Shown here: piece by piece, positions 7,980-16,381 of the stretch
How the letters are laid out: every line of letters begins with the position of its first letter
Numbering within the stretch: position 1 is the stretch's first letter
NCBI RefSeq assembly: GCF_010977555.1
Contig: NZ_CP048815.1
Location: 682,001-746,000, forward strand
Origin: Caulobacter rhizosphaerae
GTDB taxonomy: Bacteria > Pseudomonadota > Alphaproteobacteria > Caulobacterales > Caulobacteraceae
Direction: 5' to 3'
DNA length: 64,000 bases
The notes under the pieces: generated by a model
Databases searched by the model: none
Told to the model about the DNA's origin: nothing
What the model saw: the letters and a program-made list of their open reading frames with translations, nothing else
Made by a program: the position numbers and the translations under genes

Positions 7980-8059
7980 ACGCCCCGGAGGCGGCCGTCT
8001 CGGCCGCGTCACGAACCGGGGCTATGTCCCCTTTTCGTGTTCCGGATCGTTTAGCGCCC

Positions 8060-8593
8060 ATGTCGTCTTCCGCTGTCGCCCCTTCGCCGCTGCCCCCTTC
8101 CATCCTGCTCGAGCGGCCCGAGCACGCCCGCGCCGTCGAGGTGCTGGTCGACCGCGCCTTCGGCCCCGGCCGCTTCGCCAAGTCGTCCGAGCGCCTGCGC
8201 GAGGGCAATCGCAAGCTGGATGACTGTTCGTTCGTGGCCCTAAGCAACGAATGGGGGCATGAAGGCCGGGTGATCGGCAGTGTCCGGCTATGGCCGGTGA
8301 GGGTGGGCGACAAGGCCGTCGCCTTCCTGGGTCCGCTCGCCGTCGACGCCGACGAGCGCAAGCACGGCCTGGGCCAGGCCCTGGTCGAGGCCGCCTGCGC
8401 GGCCGCCGCCAAGGCCGGCTGGCGCGCGGTGCTGCTGGTCGGCGACGCCCCCTATTTCGGCCGTATCGGCTTTTCCGCCGAGCCCGCCGCCCAGGCGACC
8501 ATGCCGGGTCCGGCCGACCAGCGCCGGGTGCTGGTCAAGGCCTTGGTCGAGGGCGGGGACGCCGGGTTGGCGGGGCCGATCCGTCTGCCCTGA
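8060..8593 (+). CDS. GNAT-family N-acetyltransferase (YhbS-like)
   Basis: 177-aa acetyltransferase. Residues around RVIGSVRLWPVRVGD and LGPLAVDADERKHGLGQALVEAA form the acetyl-CoA motif A, and VLLVGDAPYFGRIGF is the YhbS/COG3153 signature. The start MSSSAVAP is used because the longer frame runs through the divergent MFS promoter region. Substrate unknown. It is followed by a family C palindrome and then the DUF1285 gene. Confidence 0.85.
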   Translation: MSSSAVAPSPLPPSILLERPEHARAVEVLVDRAFGPGRFAKSSERLREGNRKLDDCSFVALSNEWGHEGRVIGSVRLWPVRVGDKAVAFLGPLAVDADERKHGLGQALVEAACAAAAKAGWRAVLLVGDAPYFGRIGFSAEPAAQATMPGPADQRRVLVKALVEGGDAGLAGPIRLP

Positions 8594-8627
8594 AGATTTG
8601 CCCCCGGTAAGGGTGATGACAACTGCT

Positions 8628-8653
8628 GGGGACAGGCGCATGCGCCTGTCTCC
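8628..8653. repeat. Palindromic intergenic repeat, family C copy 2
   Basis: 26 bp centred on GGCGCATGCGCC, arms GGGGACA and TGTCTCC (one G-T mismatch). Its left flank (GCTGGGGACAGGCG) matches the right arm of copy 1, and its right flank (GCCTGTCTCCGACCGTG) matches the left arm of copy 3, so the copies share more than the core. It lies between two genes in tandem. Confidence 0.85.
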
Positions 8654-8708
8654 GACCGTGTCCCAGCCATCGCTTGAGCCGGCGGCCGGCTTGCCCTACC
8701 TGAAGCCC

Positions 8709-9284
8709 ATGACCGCCGATCCCGCCCCTTCCGGCCTCGCAGGCGTCACCGCAGCAGCAAAGGTGGCGGGCGCCCGCGGCCTGCCGCCGGTCCACCTGTG
8801 GCATCCGGAGCATTGCGGCGAGATCGACATCCGCATCCGCAAGGACGGGGTCTGGTTCCACGAGGGCACGCCGATCGGCCGTGAGGCCCTGGTGCGGCTG
8901 TTCTCGACCGTGCTGCGGCTGGATCCGGACGGCTATCACCTGGTCACGCCCGTCGAAAAGCTGAAGATCCAGGTCGAGGACGCGCCGTTCGTCGCCACGC
9001 GCGTAGACCAGATGGGCGATAGTCTGCGCTTCGAGACCAATGTCGGCGACGCGGTCGAGGCCGGGCCGGACAACGCCATCCGGGTCGAGACCGACCCGGC
9101 GACCGGCGAACCCCGGCCCTATCTTCACGTGCGGCGCGGGCTGGAGGCGCTGATCGCCCGGCCGGTGTTCTACGAGCTGGCCGAACTGGCCGCCGAGCGC
9201 GAGACGCCGGAGGGACCGCGCCTGGGCGTCACGTCGAACGGCGCCTGGTTCCCGATCGCCCCCGCCGGGGCGCATCGGCCGTGA
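8709..9284 (+). CDS. DUF1285 domain-containing protein
   Basis: 191-aa cytoplasmic protein matching DUF1285: the segment HPEHCGEIDIRIRKDGVWFHEG with TPIGREALVRLFSTVLR is the family hallmark. Function is unknown; structures in the family suggest a small-molecule binding or PH-like fold. The start MTADPAPS is chosen because the longer frame reads through the family C repeat. The stop overlaps the GTG start of the Nudix gene by 4 bp, so the pair is co-translated, and the CCA-adding enzyme follows: DUF1285-Nudix-CCA is a recurring alpha-proteobacterial gene order. Confidence 0.85.
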   Translation: MTADPAPSGLAGVTAAAKVAGARGLPPVHLWHPEHCGEIDIRIRKDGVWFHEGTPIGREALVRLFSTVLRLDPDGYHLVTPVEKLKIQVEDAPFVATRVDQMGDSLRFETNVGDAVEAGPDNAIRVETDPATGEPRPYLHVRRGLEALIARPVFYELAELAAERETPEGPRLGVTSNGAWFPIAPAGAHRP

Positions 9285-9925
9285 CCCTGAGCCGAGATGA
9301 GCGGCGGGCCTGGATCGCCAGCCGGCTGGATCCGATCAGCGCCTACGATCCCAGCCTGGACGCGGCGCGGTCGGACTTCGACCTCAATCCCGGCCTGAGA
9401 CCCGACAATCCCCACGCCCTGCGGCCGGCCGCCGTGTTGGTCGGCCTGGTGGAGCGCGAGGCGGGCATGACCGTCCTGCTGACCCGCCGGGCCGACACCC
9501 TGCGCAGCCACACCGGCCAGATCGCCTTTCCGGGCGGTCGCTGCGATCCCGGCGAGACGCCCTGGGAGACGGCCCTGCGGGAGGCGCAGGAAGAGGTCAA
9601 TCTCGACCCCAAGTTCGTGACCCTGGCGGGCCTGCTGCACGGCTATCGCACCGTGACCGGCTTCCATGTCACCCCGGTGGTCGGCTTCATCGATCCGGCC
9701 GCCACCTTCGAGGCCAGTCCCGACGAGGTGGCCGACGTGTTCGAGACGCCGTTCGCCTTCCTGATGGATCCCGGCAACCATCAGCGCCAGCACCGCGACC
9801 TGCCGGACGGCGAGCGGCGGTTCTTCTACGCCATGCCGTGGAACGAGCGGTTCATCTGGGGCGCGACCGCCGGCATGCTGCGCGCGTTGTACGAGCGGCT
9901 GCACGGCGAGGACGTCGCGGCCTGA
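9281..9925 (+). CDS. CoA pyrophosphatase, Nudix family
   Basis: 214-aa Nudix hydrolase. The Nudix box runs from GGRCDPGETPWETALREA into QEEVNL with the metal-binding RE..EE core, and it is preceded by the NudL/CoA-ase signature region LLTRRADTLRSHTGQIAFPG. This group cleaves CoA or acyl-CoA into 3',5'-ADP and 4'-phosphopantetheine. It begins with GTG overlapping the DUF1285 stop (GTGA). Confidence 0.88.
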   Translation: MTLSRDERRAWIASRLDPISAYDPSLDAARSDFDLNPGLRPDNPHALRPAAVLVGLVEREAGMTVLLTRRADTLRSHTGQIAFPGGRCDPGETPWETALREAQEEVNLDPKFVTLAGLLHGYRTVTGFHVTPVVGFIDPAATFEASPDEVADVFETPFAFLMDPGNHQRQHRDLPDGERRFFYAMPWNERFIWGATAGMLRALYERLHGEDVAA

Positions 9926-10036
9926 CGCTGCGTCACCGGCGGTCCGGGCTTGCCGGTTCGAGATAATCGTTTGAAATGCCTGCCCCCGCGTGTGGGGCGT
10001 GTCGTGACTTGGGGGCGATGGGTGAACACCGAGACG

Positions 10037-11275
10037 ATGGGCGCGGCGCCCTGGATGGCGCTGCCGGAGACCCAGGCCGTGATCGCCGCGCTCGAGGCGC
10101 GAGGCGGCCCCGGCTGCGCGCGGTTCGTGGGCGGCTGCGTTCGCAACACCCTGATGGGCAAGCCCATCGACGACATCGACATCGCCACCACCCTGACCCC
10201 GGACGCGGTGATCGAGGCGCTGGGCGCGACGCGCCTGCGGTCCATCCCCACCGGCGTCGACCACGGCACGGTCACGGCCCTGTCGGGCGGCCACCCCTAC
10301 GAGATCACCACCCTGCGCCGCGACGTCTCGACCGACGGCCGCCGGGCGGTGGTGGCGTTCACCCAGGACTGGGACGAGGACGCCCAGCGTCGCGACTTCC
10401 GCTTCAACGCGCTCTACGCCGACGTCCGCGGCCGGATCTACGATCCGACGGGCGAGGGAATGGGCGACGCGCGCGAGGGGCGGGCGGTGTTCGTCGGGGA
10501 TGCGGAGACCCGGATCCGCGAGGATTACCTGCGCATCCTGCGGTTCTTCCGTTTCCACGCCTGGTACGGCCGGGGCGAGGCCGACCACGAGGCGCTGGCC
10601 GCCTGCCAGGCGCTGAAGGACGGGATCGAGGGCCTGCCCGCCGAGCGCATCCAGAAGGAACTGCTGAAGCTGCTGGCGGCCGACGATCCGCGTCCCGCCC
10701 TGCGGCTGATGGCGGCCACCGGGATCCTGTCCGCGATCTTGCCGGCCGTCGAATCCCTGGCCCGCCTCGAGGGGCTGATCACGATCGAGAGCGAGCAACT
10801 GTTCGAGAACGATCCCGAACTGCGCCTGGCCGCCCTGATCCCCGGGGATCCCGAGGTCGCCGAGCAGGCAGCCGACGATCTGCGCCTGTCCAACGCCCAG
10901 ACGGAGCGGCTGGTCCAGGCGGTCGGCCAGTCGCCGCGCCTGGTCAGCTGGATGAGCCCGCGCGAAACCCGCCGGGTGGTCTATGCCCTGGGGCCGAAGG
11001 CGTTCAGCGACCGGGTCAAGCTGGCCTGGGCCGGTTCGGACCGATCGGCCGCCACCCCGCAGTGGCGCGGCCTTCTGGCCCTGGGAGAGAGCTGGACGCC
11101 GCCCGCCTTCCCGCTGACCGGCGACGAGGTCTTGAAGGCGGGCGTCCCCAAAGGCCCGATGGTCGGCCAGGTGATGCGCGAGGTCGAACTCTGGTGGATC
11201 GACCAGGACTTCATCGAGGACAGATTCTCGATCATCGAGCGGCTGAAGGCGGTGGTCCAGGGGATGGTGTTCTAG
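10037..11275 (+). CDS. CCA tRNA nucleotidyltransferase/poly(A) polymerase family
   Basis: 412-aa enzyme that adds or repairs the 3' CCA of tRNAs. The nucleotidyltransferase motif FVGGCVRNTLMGKPIDDIDIAT is seen near the N-terminus (as VGGCVRNTLMG then DDIDIAT), followed by RRDFRFNALYAD and the ATP/CTP-recognition region EDYLRILRFFRFHAWYG. The C-terminal helical part is shorter than in gamma-proteobacterial enzymes with HD domains, and no HD motif is present. Start is uncertain: ATG at 10037 is used, but an in-frame GTG at 10022 and ATG at 9965-region variants are possible. Third gene of a DUF1285-Nudix-CCA run. Confidence 0.9.
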   Translation: MGAAPWMALPETQAVIAALEARGGPGCARFVGGCVRNTLMGKPIDDIDIATTLTPDAVIEALGATRLRSIPTGVDHGTVTALSGGHPYEITTLRRDVSTDGRRAVVAFTQDWDEDAQRRDFRFNALYADVRGRIYDPTGEGMGDAREGRAVFVGDAETRIREDYLRILRFFRFHAWYGRGEADHEALAACQALKDGIEGLPAERIQKELLKLLAADDPRPALRLMAATGILSAILPAVESLARLEGLITIESEQLFENDPELRLAALIPGDPEVAEQAADDLRLSNAQTERLVQAVGQSPRLVSWMSPRETRRVVYALGPKAFSDRVKLAWAGSDRSAATPQWRGLLALGESWTPPAFPLTGDEVLKAGVPKGPMVGQVMREVELWWIDQDFIEDRFSIIERLKAVVQGMVF

Positions 11276-11280
11276 GCTTT

Positions 11281-11380
11281 GCGTCCTTCGAGGCTCCGCT
11301 TCGCTCCGCACCTCAGGATGAGGAATTCAGCAGGGAGCCCCTCATCCTGAGGCGCCCGCGAAGCGGGCCTCGAAGGACGC
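11281..11380. repeat. Long inverted-repeat element, family A copy 3
   Basis: GCGTCCTTCGAGGC and CACCTCAGGATGAGGA on the left, CCTCATCCTGAGGCG and GCCTCGAAGGACGC on the right. Unlike copies 1 and 2 it lies between two genes in tandem rather than convergent. The right half (GCGCCCGCGAAGCGGGCCTC) is nearly identical to that of copy 2. Confidence 0.85.
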
Positions 11381-11428
11381 GAGGCGGTCGCCTATATCGT
11401 GACGGCGACGCCTTTGGAGACCCCGTCC

Positions 11429-12133
11429 ATGAAGATCGGCCTGCTCGAGACCGGCGAACCGCCTGAAGCCCTGCAGCCGGCGTTCGGCCGCTACGCCGCG
11501 ATGTTCCAGGACCTGCTGGGGCCGGGCCACGACTATGTCGTCTACGATGTCCAGGCGGGCGTGCTGCCCGCCGATCCGGCCGAGTGCGACGCCTATGTGG
11601 TCACCGGCTCGTCGGCCGGGGTCTATGACGACCTGCCGTGGATCGCGCCGTTGAAGGCGTTCCTCGTGGACGCCGCCCGCCAGCCGCTGGTCGGCGTCTG
11701 TTTCGGTCACCAGGTCATGGCCGAAGCGTTCGGCGGCAAGGTCGTCAAGTCCGACAAGGGCTGGGGCGTGGGCCTGCACCGCTACGACGTGGCCGAACCC
11801 CAGCCGTGGATGGACCTGGAGCGCGACCTGGCGGGCGTGGCCGTCCCGGCCTCGCACCAGGACCAGGTGGTGGTCGTGCCGCCAACCGCGCGGGCCGTGG
11901 CCGGCAGCGCCTTCACGCCCGCCGGCATCCTGGTCTATGACGACCGGCCGGCCATCTCGATGCAGTTCCATCCCGAGTTCGACCCCGCCTATGCGCGGGC
12001 CCTGATCGAGGCCCGGCGGGGCAGCCGGTTCACCGACGCCCAGGCCGACGCGGCCGTCGCCAGCCTGGATCACGCCAACGACCGGGCGAGGGTGGGCGCC
12101 TGGATCGCGACCTTTCTCGACCAGCACGCCTGA
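11429..12133 (+). CDS. Class I glutamine amidotransferase-like protein
   Basis: 234-aa protein with the class I GATase triad: nucleophile C91 in GVCFGHQ, and H181 and E183 in FHPEF. It lacks any synthetase domain, so it resembles the stand-alone GMP-synthase-like GATase group (YfeJ/GuaA-N type) that may hydrolyse gamma-glutamyl compounds. The start MKIGLLETG is chosen over an upstream GTG at 11399 because family members begin with this strand. It follows a family A repeat. Confidence 0.85.
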   Translation: MKIGLLETGEPPEALQPAFGRYAAMFQDLLGPGHDYVVYDVQAGVLPADPAECDAYVVTGSSAGVYDDLPWIAPLKAFLVDAARQPLVGVCFGHQVMAEAFGGKVVKSDKGWGVGLHRYDVAEPQPWMDLERDLAGVAVPASHQDQVVVVPPTARAVAGSAFTPAGILVYDDRPAISMQFHPEFDPAYARALIEARRGSRFTDAQADAAVASLDHANDRARVGAWIATFLDQHA

Positions 12134-12191
12134 AATCCGGCAACCTTCGCCGCGACCCGGCCGTTCCGCCTGAAATGCGGAGGCCTAACAA

Positions 12192-12839
12192 ATGAGAGTC
12201 GTCACCGTCCTGCTGGCGGCCGGCTGCGTGGCGACGGTCGCCGGCCTGATGCCGTCCGTCTGGGCGGCCGCGCCGGCGCCCGCCGCCAGCGCGCCGGCCG
12301 AGACGCTCAAGAGCCCGGCCGACTTCGTCGCGATCAAGGACCCGGCCGCCCGCTCGGCCGCCCTGTTCACCGAGGCCGGCAAGGTGATCGAAAGCCCGCG
12401 CTGCATGAACTGCCACCCGGTCCAGCGCGCCCCCACCCAGGGCGACGACCGCCACCCGCACGATCCGCCGATGGTCGGCGGCCAGAGCGGTCACGGACCG
12501 GTCGGCCTGCCGTGCGCCGCCTGCCACGGCCCGGCCAACGTCCAGACCTGGGGCCAGGACATCAAGTCGATCCCCGGCGATCCCAAATGGGCCCTGGCGC
12601 CGGTGGAGATGGCCTGGCAGGGCAAGTCGCTTGGAGCGATCTGCGCCCAGATCAAGGATCCGGCCCGGAACGGTGGGCGTTCGCTGGCCGAGATCCATCA
12701 CCACATGGCGGAGGATCACCTGGTCGGCTGGGCCTGGAGCCCGGGCGACGGCCGAGTTCCCGCACCGGGCACTCAGGCCCAGTTCGGCGAACTGGTGCAG
12801 GCCTGGATCGACACCGGCGCCAAGTGCCCGAAGGCGTAG
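12192..12839 (+). CDS. Periplasmic dihaem cytochrome c-like protein
   Basis: 215-aa secreted protein. Residues 1-26 form a signal peptide ending near VWAAAP. Two haem-binding CxxCH motifs are seen, CMNCH (about residue 74) and CAACH (about residue 108), so it should be matured by the cytochrome c system in the periplasm. Proteins of this form are often labelled isoquinoline 1-oxidoreductase subunit, but no molybdenum-enzyme gene is nearby, so that name is not supported here. An electron-transfer role is inferred. It ends just before a family C palindrome. Confidence 0.8.
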   Translation: MRVVTVLLAAGCVATVAGLMPSVWAAAPAPAASAPAETLKSPADFVAIKDPAARSAALFTEAGKVIESPRCMNCHPVQRAPTQGDDRHPHDPPMVGGQSGHGPVGLPCAACHGPANVQTWGQDIKSIPGDPKWALAPVEMAWQGKSLGAICAQIKDPARNGGRSLAEIHHHMAEDHLVGWAWSPGDGRVPAPGTQAQFGELVQAWIDTGAKCPKA

Positions 12840-12847
12840 TCACGGTC

Positions 12848-12873
12848 GGAGACAGGCGCATGCGCCTGTCTCC
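12848..12873. repeat. Palindromic intergenic repeat, family C copy 3
   Basis: A perfect 26-bp palindrome around GGCGCATGCGCC with arms GGAGACA and TGTCTCC; outside it CACGGTC and TCCGACC continue the pairing with a 2-nt bulge. It lies between the convergent cytochrome and hemF genes. Confidence 0.85.
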
Positions 12874-12882
12874 AATCCGACC

Positions 12883-13767
12883 TTACGGCCACTTCACCTC
12901 GGGCGGCATCGAGCTGAGGATCGACTCGACATTGCCGCCGGTCTTCAGGCCGAACATCGTGCCGCGGTCGTAGAGCAGGTTGAACTCCACGTAGCGGCCG
13001 CGCTGCACCAACTGCTGGTCGCGTTCCTCGGCCGTCCACGCCTCGCCCATCCGGCGGCGGACCAGGGTCGGGTAGATCTCCAGGAAGGCCTTGCCGACAT
13101 CCTGGGTGAAGGCGAAGTCGCGCGCCCAGTCGCCGCTGTCGTGATGGTCGTAGAAGATGCCGCCGATACCGCGCGGTTCGTTGCGGTGTGGCAGGAAGAA
13201 GTACTCGTCGCACCAGGCCTTGTACTTGGCGTGCCAGGCCGGGTCGTGGGCGTCGCAGGCGCGCTGGTAGGCGGCATGGAAGTCGATGGCGTCGGGGAAG
13301 TCCTGTCGGCGCTGGTAGCCGAGCAGGGGAGTCAGGTCGCCGCCGCCGCCGAACCAGCTTTTCGTGGTGGCGATGAAGCGGGTGTTCATGTGCACGGCCG
13401 GCACGCGCGGGCTGCGCATGTGGGCGATCAGGCTGATCCCGGTGGCGAAGAACCTCGGGTCTTCGTCGGCGCCCGGCATGTTCTTGGCCATTTCGGGCGT
13501 GAAGGTTCCGAACACCGTCGAGACGTGGACGCCGACCTTCTCGAACAGTCGGCCGTGCATCATCGACATCACCCCGCCGCCGCCCGCCTCGCGGTCCCAG
13601 GGCTTGCGGACGAACCGGCCGGGCTCGCCGGCGTAGATCTCGGCGGGGGCCTCGTCCTCCAGGCGCTCGAACTCGGCGCAGATCTGGTCGCGCAGGGTTT
13701 CGAACCAAGCGCGGGCGGCGCTTTTCTTCTGGCCGAGATCGGTTGGGGTGGGGGACAGTTCGCTCAT
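12883..13767 (-). CDS. hemF: Oxygen-dependent coproporphyrinogen III oxidase
   Basis: 294-aa enzyme converting coproporphyrinogen III to protoporphyrinogen IX in haem synthesis, using O2. Family blocks are clear: [54 protein letters not shown], and [16 protein letters not shown]. Length is as expected for HemF. It converges on the cytochrome c-like gene and is divergent from the RTX gene across 148 bp. Confidence 0.97.
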   Translation of the reverse strand: MSELSPTPTDLGQKKSAARAWFETLRDQICAEFERLEDEAPAEIYAGEPGRFVRKPWDREAGGGGVMSMMHGRLFEKVGVHVSTVFGTFTPEMAKNMPGADEDPRFFATGISLIAHMRSPRVPAVHMNTRFIATTKSWFGGGGDLTPLLGYQRRQDFPDAIDFHAAYQRACDAHDPAWHAKYKAWCDEYFFLPHRNEPRGIGGIFYDHHDSGDWARDFAFTQDVGKAFLEIYPTLVRRRMGEAWTAEERDQQLVQRGRYVEFNLLYDRGTMFGLKTGGNVESILSSMPPEVKWP

Positions 13768-13915
13768 GTCGACGGATTAGGCGGTTCGGCTTTCCCGTGC
13801 AAATCGGGGCCAGCCCATACGGGTTTACGCGTAGCCGAGTTCAACTCCAAGGAGGGCTGGACCGGAGCGACAACTTCTTGGTACGTCAGAGCCCTCAGTA
13901 TTTCGGGGGTTTGTT

Positions 13916-15901
13916 ATGGGGTTGATCTCAGGCACGACTGGCGACGACGTTCTGGTCGGCACGAGCGGCGGCGACACGCTGGACGGCGGCGCGGGCAACG
14001 ACAGCCTGTCGGGCGGCGCGGGTCTTGACGTGCTCCGCGGCGGTACAGGCGACGACGTGCTCGACGGCGGCACGGGAGACGAGCGACTTCCCCAGCTGAT
14101 CGTCAATCAGGCCAAGCTCACTGCGGAACTCGCGGTCAATGGCGGCGACATCGCCGACTACGGCGAGGCGACGAACGGCGTGATCGTCAATCTGACTCTG
14201 ACCAGCCCGCAGAACACCGGCTGGGGCATGGATACCCTGCTCGGAATCGAGGACGTCTACGGCAGCGCCAGCACGGATATCCTGACGGGCGACGGCAAGG
14301 CCAACATGCTGCTGGGCGGGGGCGGCGACGACCAGCTGGACGGCGGCGGTGGAGACGACATCCTTGTTGGCTCGCTGGGCAACGACCTGATTCACGGTGG
14401 CGACGGAAACGATATTTTGCGGGGCGGTTCGCTCTCGCTGGGATACGACGCGGACGGCGGCGTGGACCATCTCTACGGCGACGGCGGCGACGACACTATC
14501 CGCGGCTCGGCCGGCCTCGACTGGCTCTATGGCGGCGACGGAAACGACTCCCTTTGGGGCGCGCACGGCGCCGACTACTATTCCGGTGGGGCCGGAGACG
14601 ACCTCATCAACGCTGATCTGGGCGACCTGGAAGTCGACGCCGGCGAGGGGAGCGACTGGATCTACCTGGACGTCGCTCCGGACGGCGAGACGCAGCGGCT
14701 GGTGCTGGTCACGGGCGGCGCGGGCGACGACGTTTTCAAGGTGGGCGACATCGGAACCCTGGCCAAAGGGCTGACGTTCGATGGCGGCGCGGGACTGGAC
14801 ACCCTGGCGATCGAATTGCCGCTCTATGTCAACGGTCCGACCGTTCTGAACCTGACCACCGACGCCAGCGCCCCCGGACTGCACCTGACGGACGTCGAGT
14901 GGATCACGGCCTACACCCTCGACCTCAACTTCACGGGCGGCGCCGGCAACGAGACGGTTCTCACCGGCGACCGGAACGACCAGTTGAGTGGCGGAGGCGG
15001 CGATGACCACCTGGACAGCGCAGGCGGCGACGACCAGCTGTTCGGCGGCGTCGGCAACGACCAGCTGTTCGCCGGGGCGGGCAACGACCACCTGAACGGC
15101 GGCGCCGGCGCAAACTACATGGACGGCGGGGCGGGGGCGGACCTGGTCCGCTACGACGACGCCGTGTCGGGCGTAACCGTCGATCTGGGGGCCGGCGCCG
15201 GCGCCGGCGGTGCGTCCGGCGATCTCTACATCTCGATCGAAAGCGCGGTCGGCTCAAACTTCTCCGATGTCCTGCTTGGAGACGCCGGCGACAACGCCCT
15301 GTACGGCCTCACCGGCGACGACCTCATCAGCGGCGGCGCCGGGAACGACCAACTGGCGGGCGGCGAAGGCAATGATCACCTTTACGGCGGCGTGGGCGCC
15401 GATTGGATCGACGGCGGTGCGGGCTTCGATCTGGCGCGTTTCGACGGTGAGGCCGCCGGCGTCGTCATCGATCTCCAGAACGGCGTGACGGGAACCGGCG
15501 ACCATCTGGTCGCCATCGAAGGCCTGGTCACGACGAATCAAGCCGACAGCCTGTGGGGTGATGGCGGCGCCAACGTGATCTACGCCATGGGCGGCGACGA
15601 CCGCATCGTCGGCGGCGCGGGCGACGACCGACTGTACGGCGGGGCCGGCGCGGACGTCTTCGCGTTCGATGCGAGTTCGGGCGTGGATTGGATCGGAGAC
15701 TTCAATACCGGCGCCGGCCACGACGTCATCGCGATCCAGAAGAACGTCAACGGTTCCGGGATCGTCGATTTCGCGACCCTGGCGACCCGCGCCCATGACA
15801 GCCAGTCCGGCTTGGTGGTCGACCTGGGCGGCGCCAACGAGCTTCACCTGACCGGCGTCACCCTGGCCGATCTCAACGCGGGGCTCTTCCTCTTCTACTG
15901 A
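13916..15901 (+). CDS. RTX-repeat calcium-binding protein, probably type I secreted
   Basis: 661-aa protein made almost wholly of glycine/aspartate nonapeptide repeats (GGxGxDxLx), for example GGAGNDSLSGGAG, GGGGDDQLDGGGG and GGVGNDQLFAGAG, which bind calcium as parallel beta-rolls. The end (GADVFAFDASSGVDWIGDF, then LTGVTLADLNAGLFLFY) fits the serralysin-type C-terminal domain and uncleaved type I secretion signal. Repeats begin within the first ten residues, so there is no N-terminal enzymatic or adhesive domain, and no ABC or membrane-fusion secretion gene lies nearby. ATG at 13916 follows a GGGGG stretch. It may be an S-layer-like or matrix protein, by analogy only. Confidence 0.9.
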   Translation: MGLISGTTGDDVLVGTSGGDTLDGGAGNDSLSGGAGLDVLRGGTGDDVLDGGTGDERLPQLIVNQAKLTAELAVNGGDIADYGEATNGVIVNLTLTSPQNTGWGMDTLLGIEDVYGSASTDILTGDGKANMLLGGGGDDQLDGGGGDDILVGSLGNDLIHGGDGNDILRGGSLSLGYDADGGVDHLYGDGGDDTIRGSAGLDWLYGGDGNDSLWGAHGADYYSGGAGDDLINADLGDLEVDAGEGSDWIYLDVAPDGETQRLVLVTGGAGDDVFKVGDIGTLAKGLTFDGGAGLDTLAIELPLYVNGPTVLNLTTDASAPGLHLTDVEWITAYTLDLNFTGGAGNETVLTGDRNDQLSGGGGDDHLDSAGGDDQLFGGVGNDQLFAGAGNDHLNGGAGANYMDGGAGADLVRYDDAVSGVTVDLGAGAGAGGASGDLYISIESAVGSNFSDVLLGDAGDNALYGLTGDDLISGGAGNDQLAGGEGNDHLYGGVGADWIDGGAGFDLARFDGEAAGVVIDLQNGVTGTGDHLVAIEGLVTTNQADSLWGDGGANVIYAMGGDDRIVGGAGDDRLYGGAGADVFAFDASSGVDWIGDFNTGAGHDVIAIQKNVNGSGIVDFATLATRAHDSQSGLVVDLGGANELHLTGVTLADLNAGLFLFY

Positions 15902-15922
15902 GCTGCGAGCGGGCGGACGGGT

Positions 15923-16381
15923 TCAGCTTGGAAACCCGTCCGTCTGCCGCAGCGCTTCGCCCAGGGCCATGGCCGCCGTCGTGGCCAGGTTCATCGAGCG
16001 GGCCTCGGGCCGCAGGGGGATCGTCAGGCGCGCAAAGGCCGTCTCGTGAACCTCCGGTGGCGCGCCGCGGCTCTCATTGCCGAACAACAGGGTGTCGCCT
16101 GCCCGAAACTCGAACTTGTGGAACGGGGCGGTCGCCTTGGTGGTGAACAGCAGCAGGCGGCCCTCGCGGCGCTCCGGCGCGGCGAGGAACGCTTCCCACG
16201 AGGCGTGGCGGGTCATGTGCGTCAACGGGCCGTAGTCGAGGGCCGCGCGCTTCAAGCTCTTGTCGTCCAAGGGGAAACTGCAGGGCTCGATGACGTCCAG
16301 TCCGACCCCCAGGCAGGCGCCGAGGCGGATCGCCGCGCCCACGTTCTGAGGAATGCCGGGTTGAAAAAGCGCGAGCCGCAT
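15923..16381 (-). CDS. trmL: tRNA (cytidine/uridine 2'-O-)-methyltransferase TrmL
   Basis: 152-aa SPOUT methyltransferase that methylates the ribose at position 34 of certain leucine tRNAs. The trefoil-knot motifs are present: N-terminal LFQPGIPQNVGAAIRLGACLG (as QPGIPQNVGAAIRL), central LLFGNESRGAP and C-terminal RSMNLATTAAMALGEALRQ. The start MRLALFQPG is chosen because the longer frame enters the leader of the bc1 operon. Divergent from petA. Confidence 0.92.
   Translation of the reverse strand: MRLALFQPGIPQNVGAAIRLGACLGVGLDVIEPCSFPLDDKSLKRAALDYGPLTHMTRHASWEAFLAAPERREGRLLLFTTKATAPFHKFEFRAGDTLLFGNESRGAPPEVHETAFARLTIPLRPEARSMNLATTAAMALGEALRQTDGFPS

Noticed and set aside
9170..11311. A 713-codon minus-strand frame over the Nudix and CCA-transferase genes
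   Set aside because: Antisense shadow; the plus strand encodes recognisable enzyme motifs throughout.
13916..15901. A CRISPR-like array because of regular repeats
   Set aside because: The repeats are codon-based RTX nonapeptides in a long open frame with no constant DNA repeat or unique spacers.
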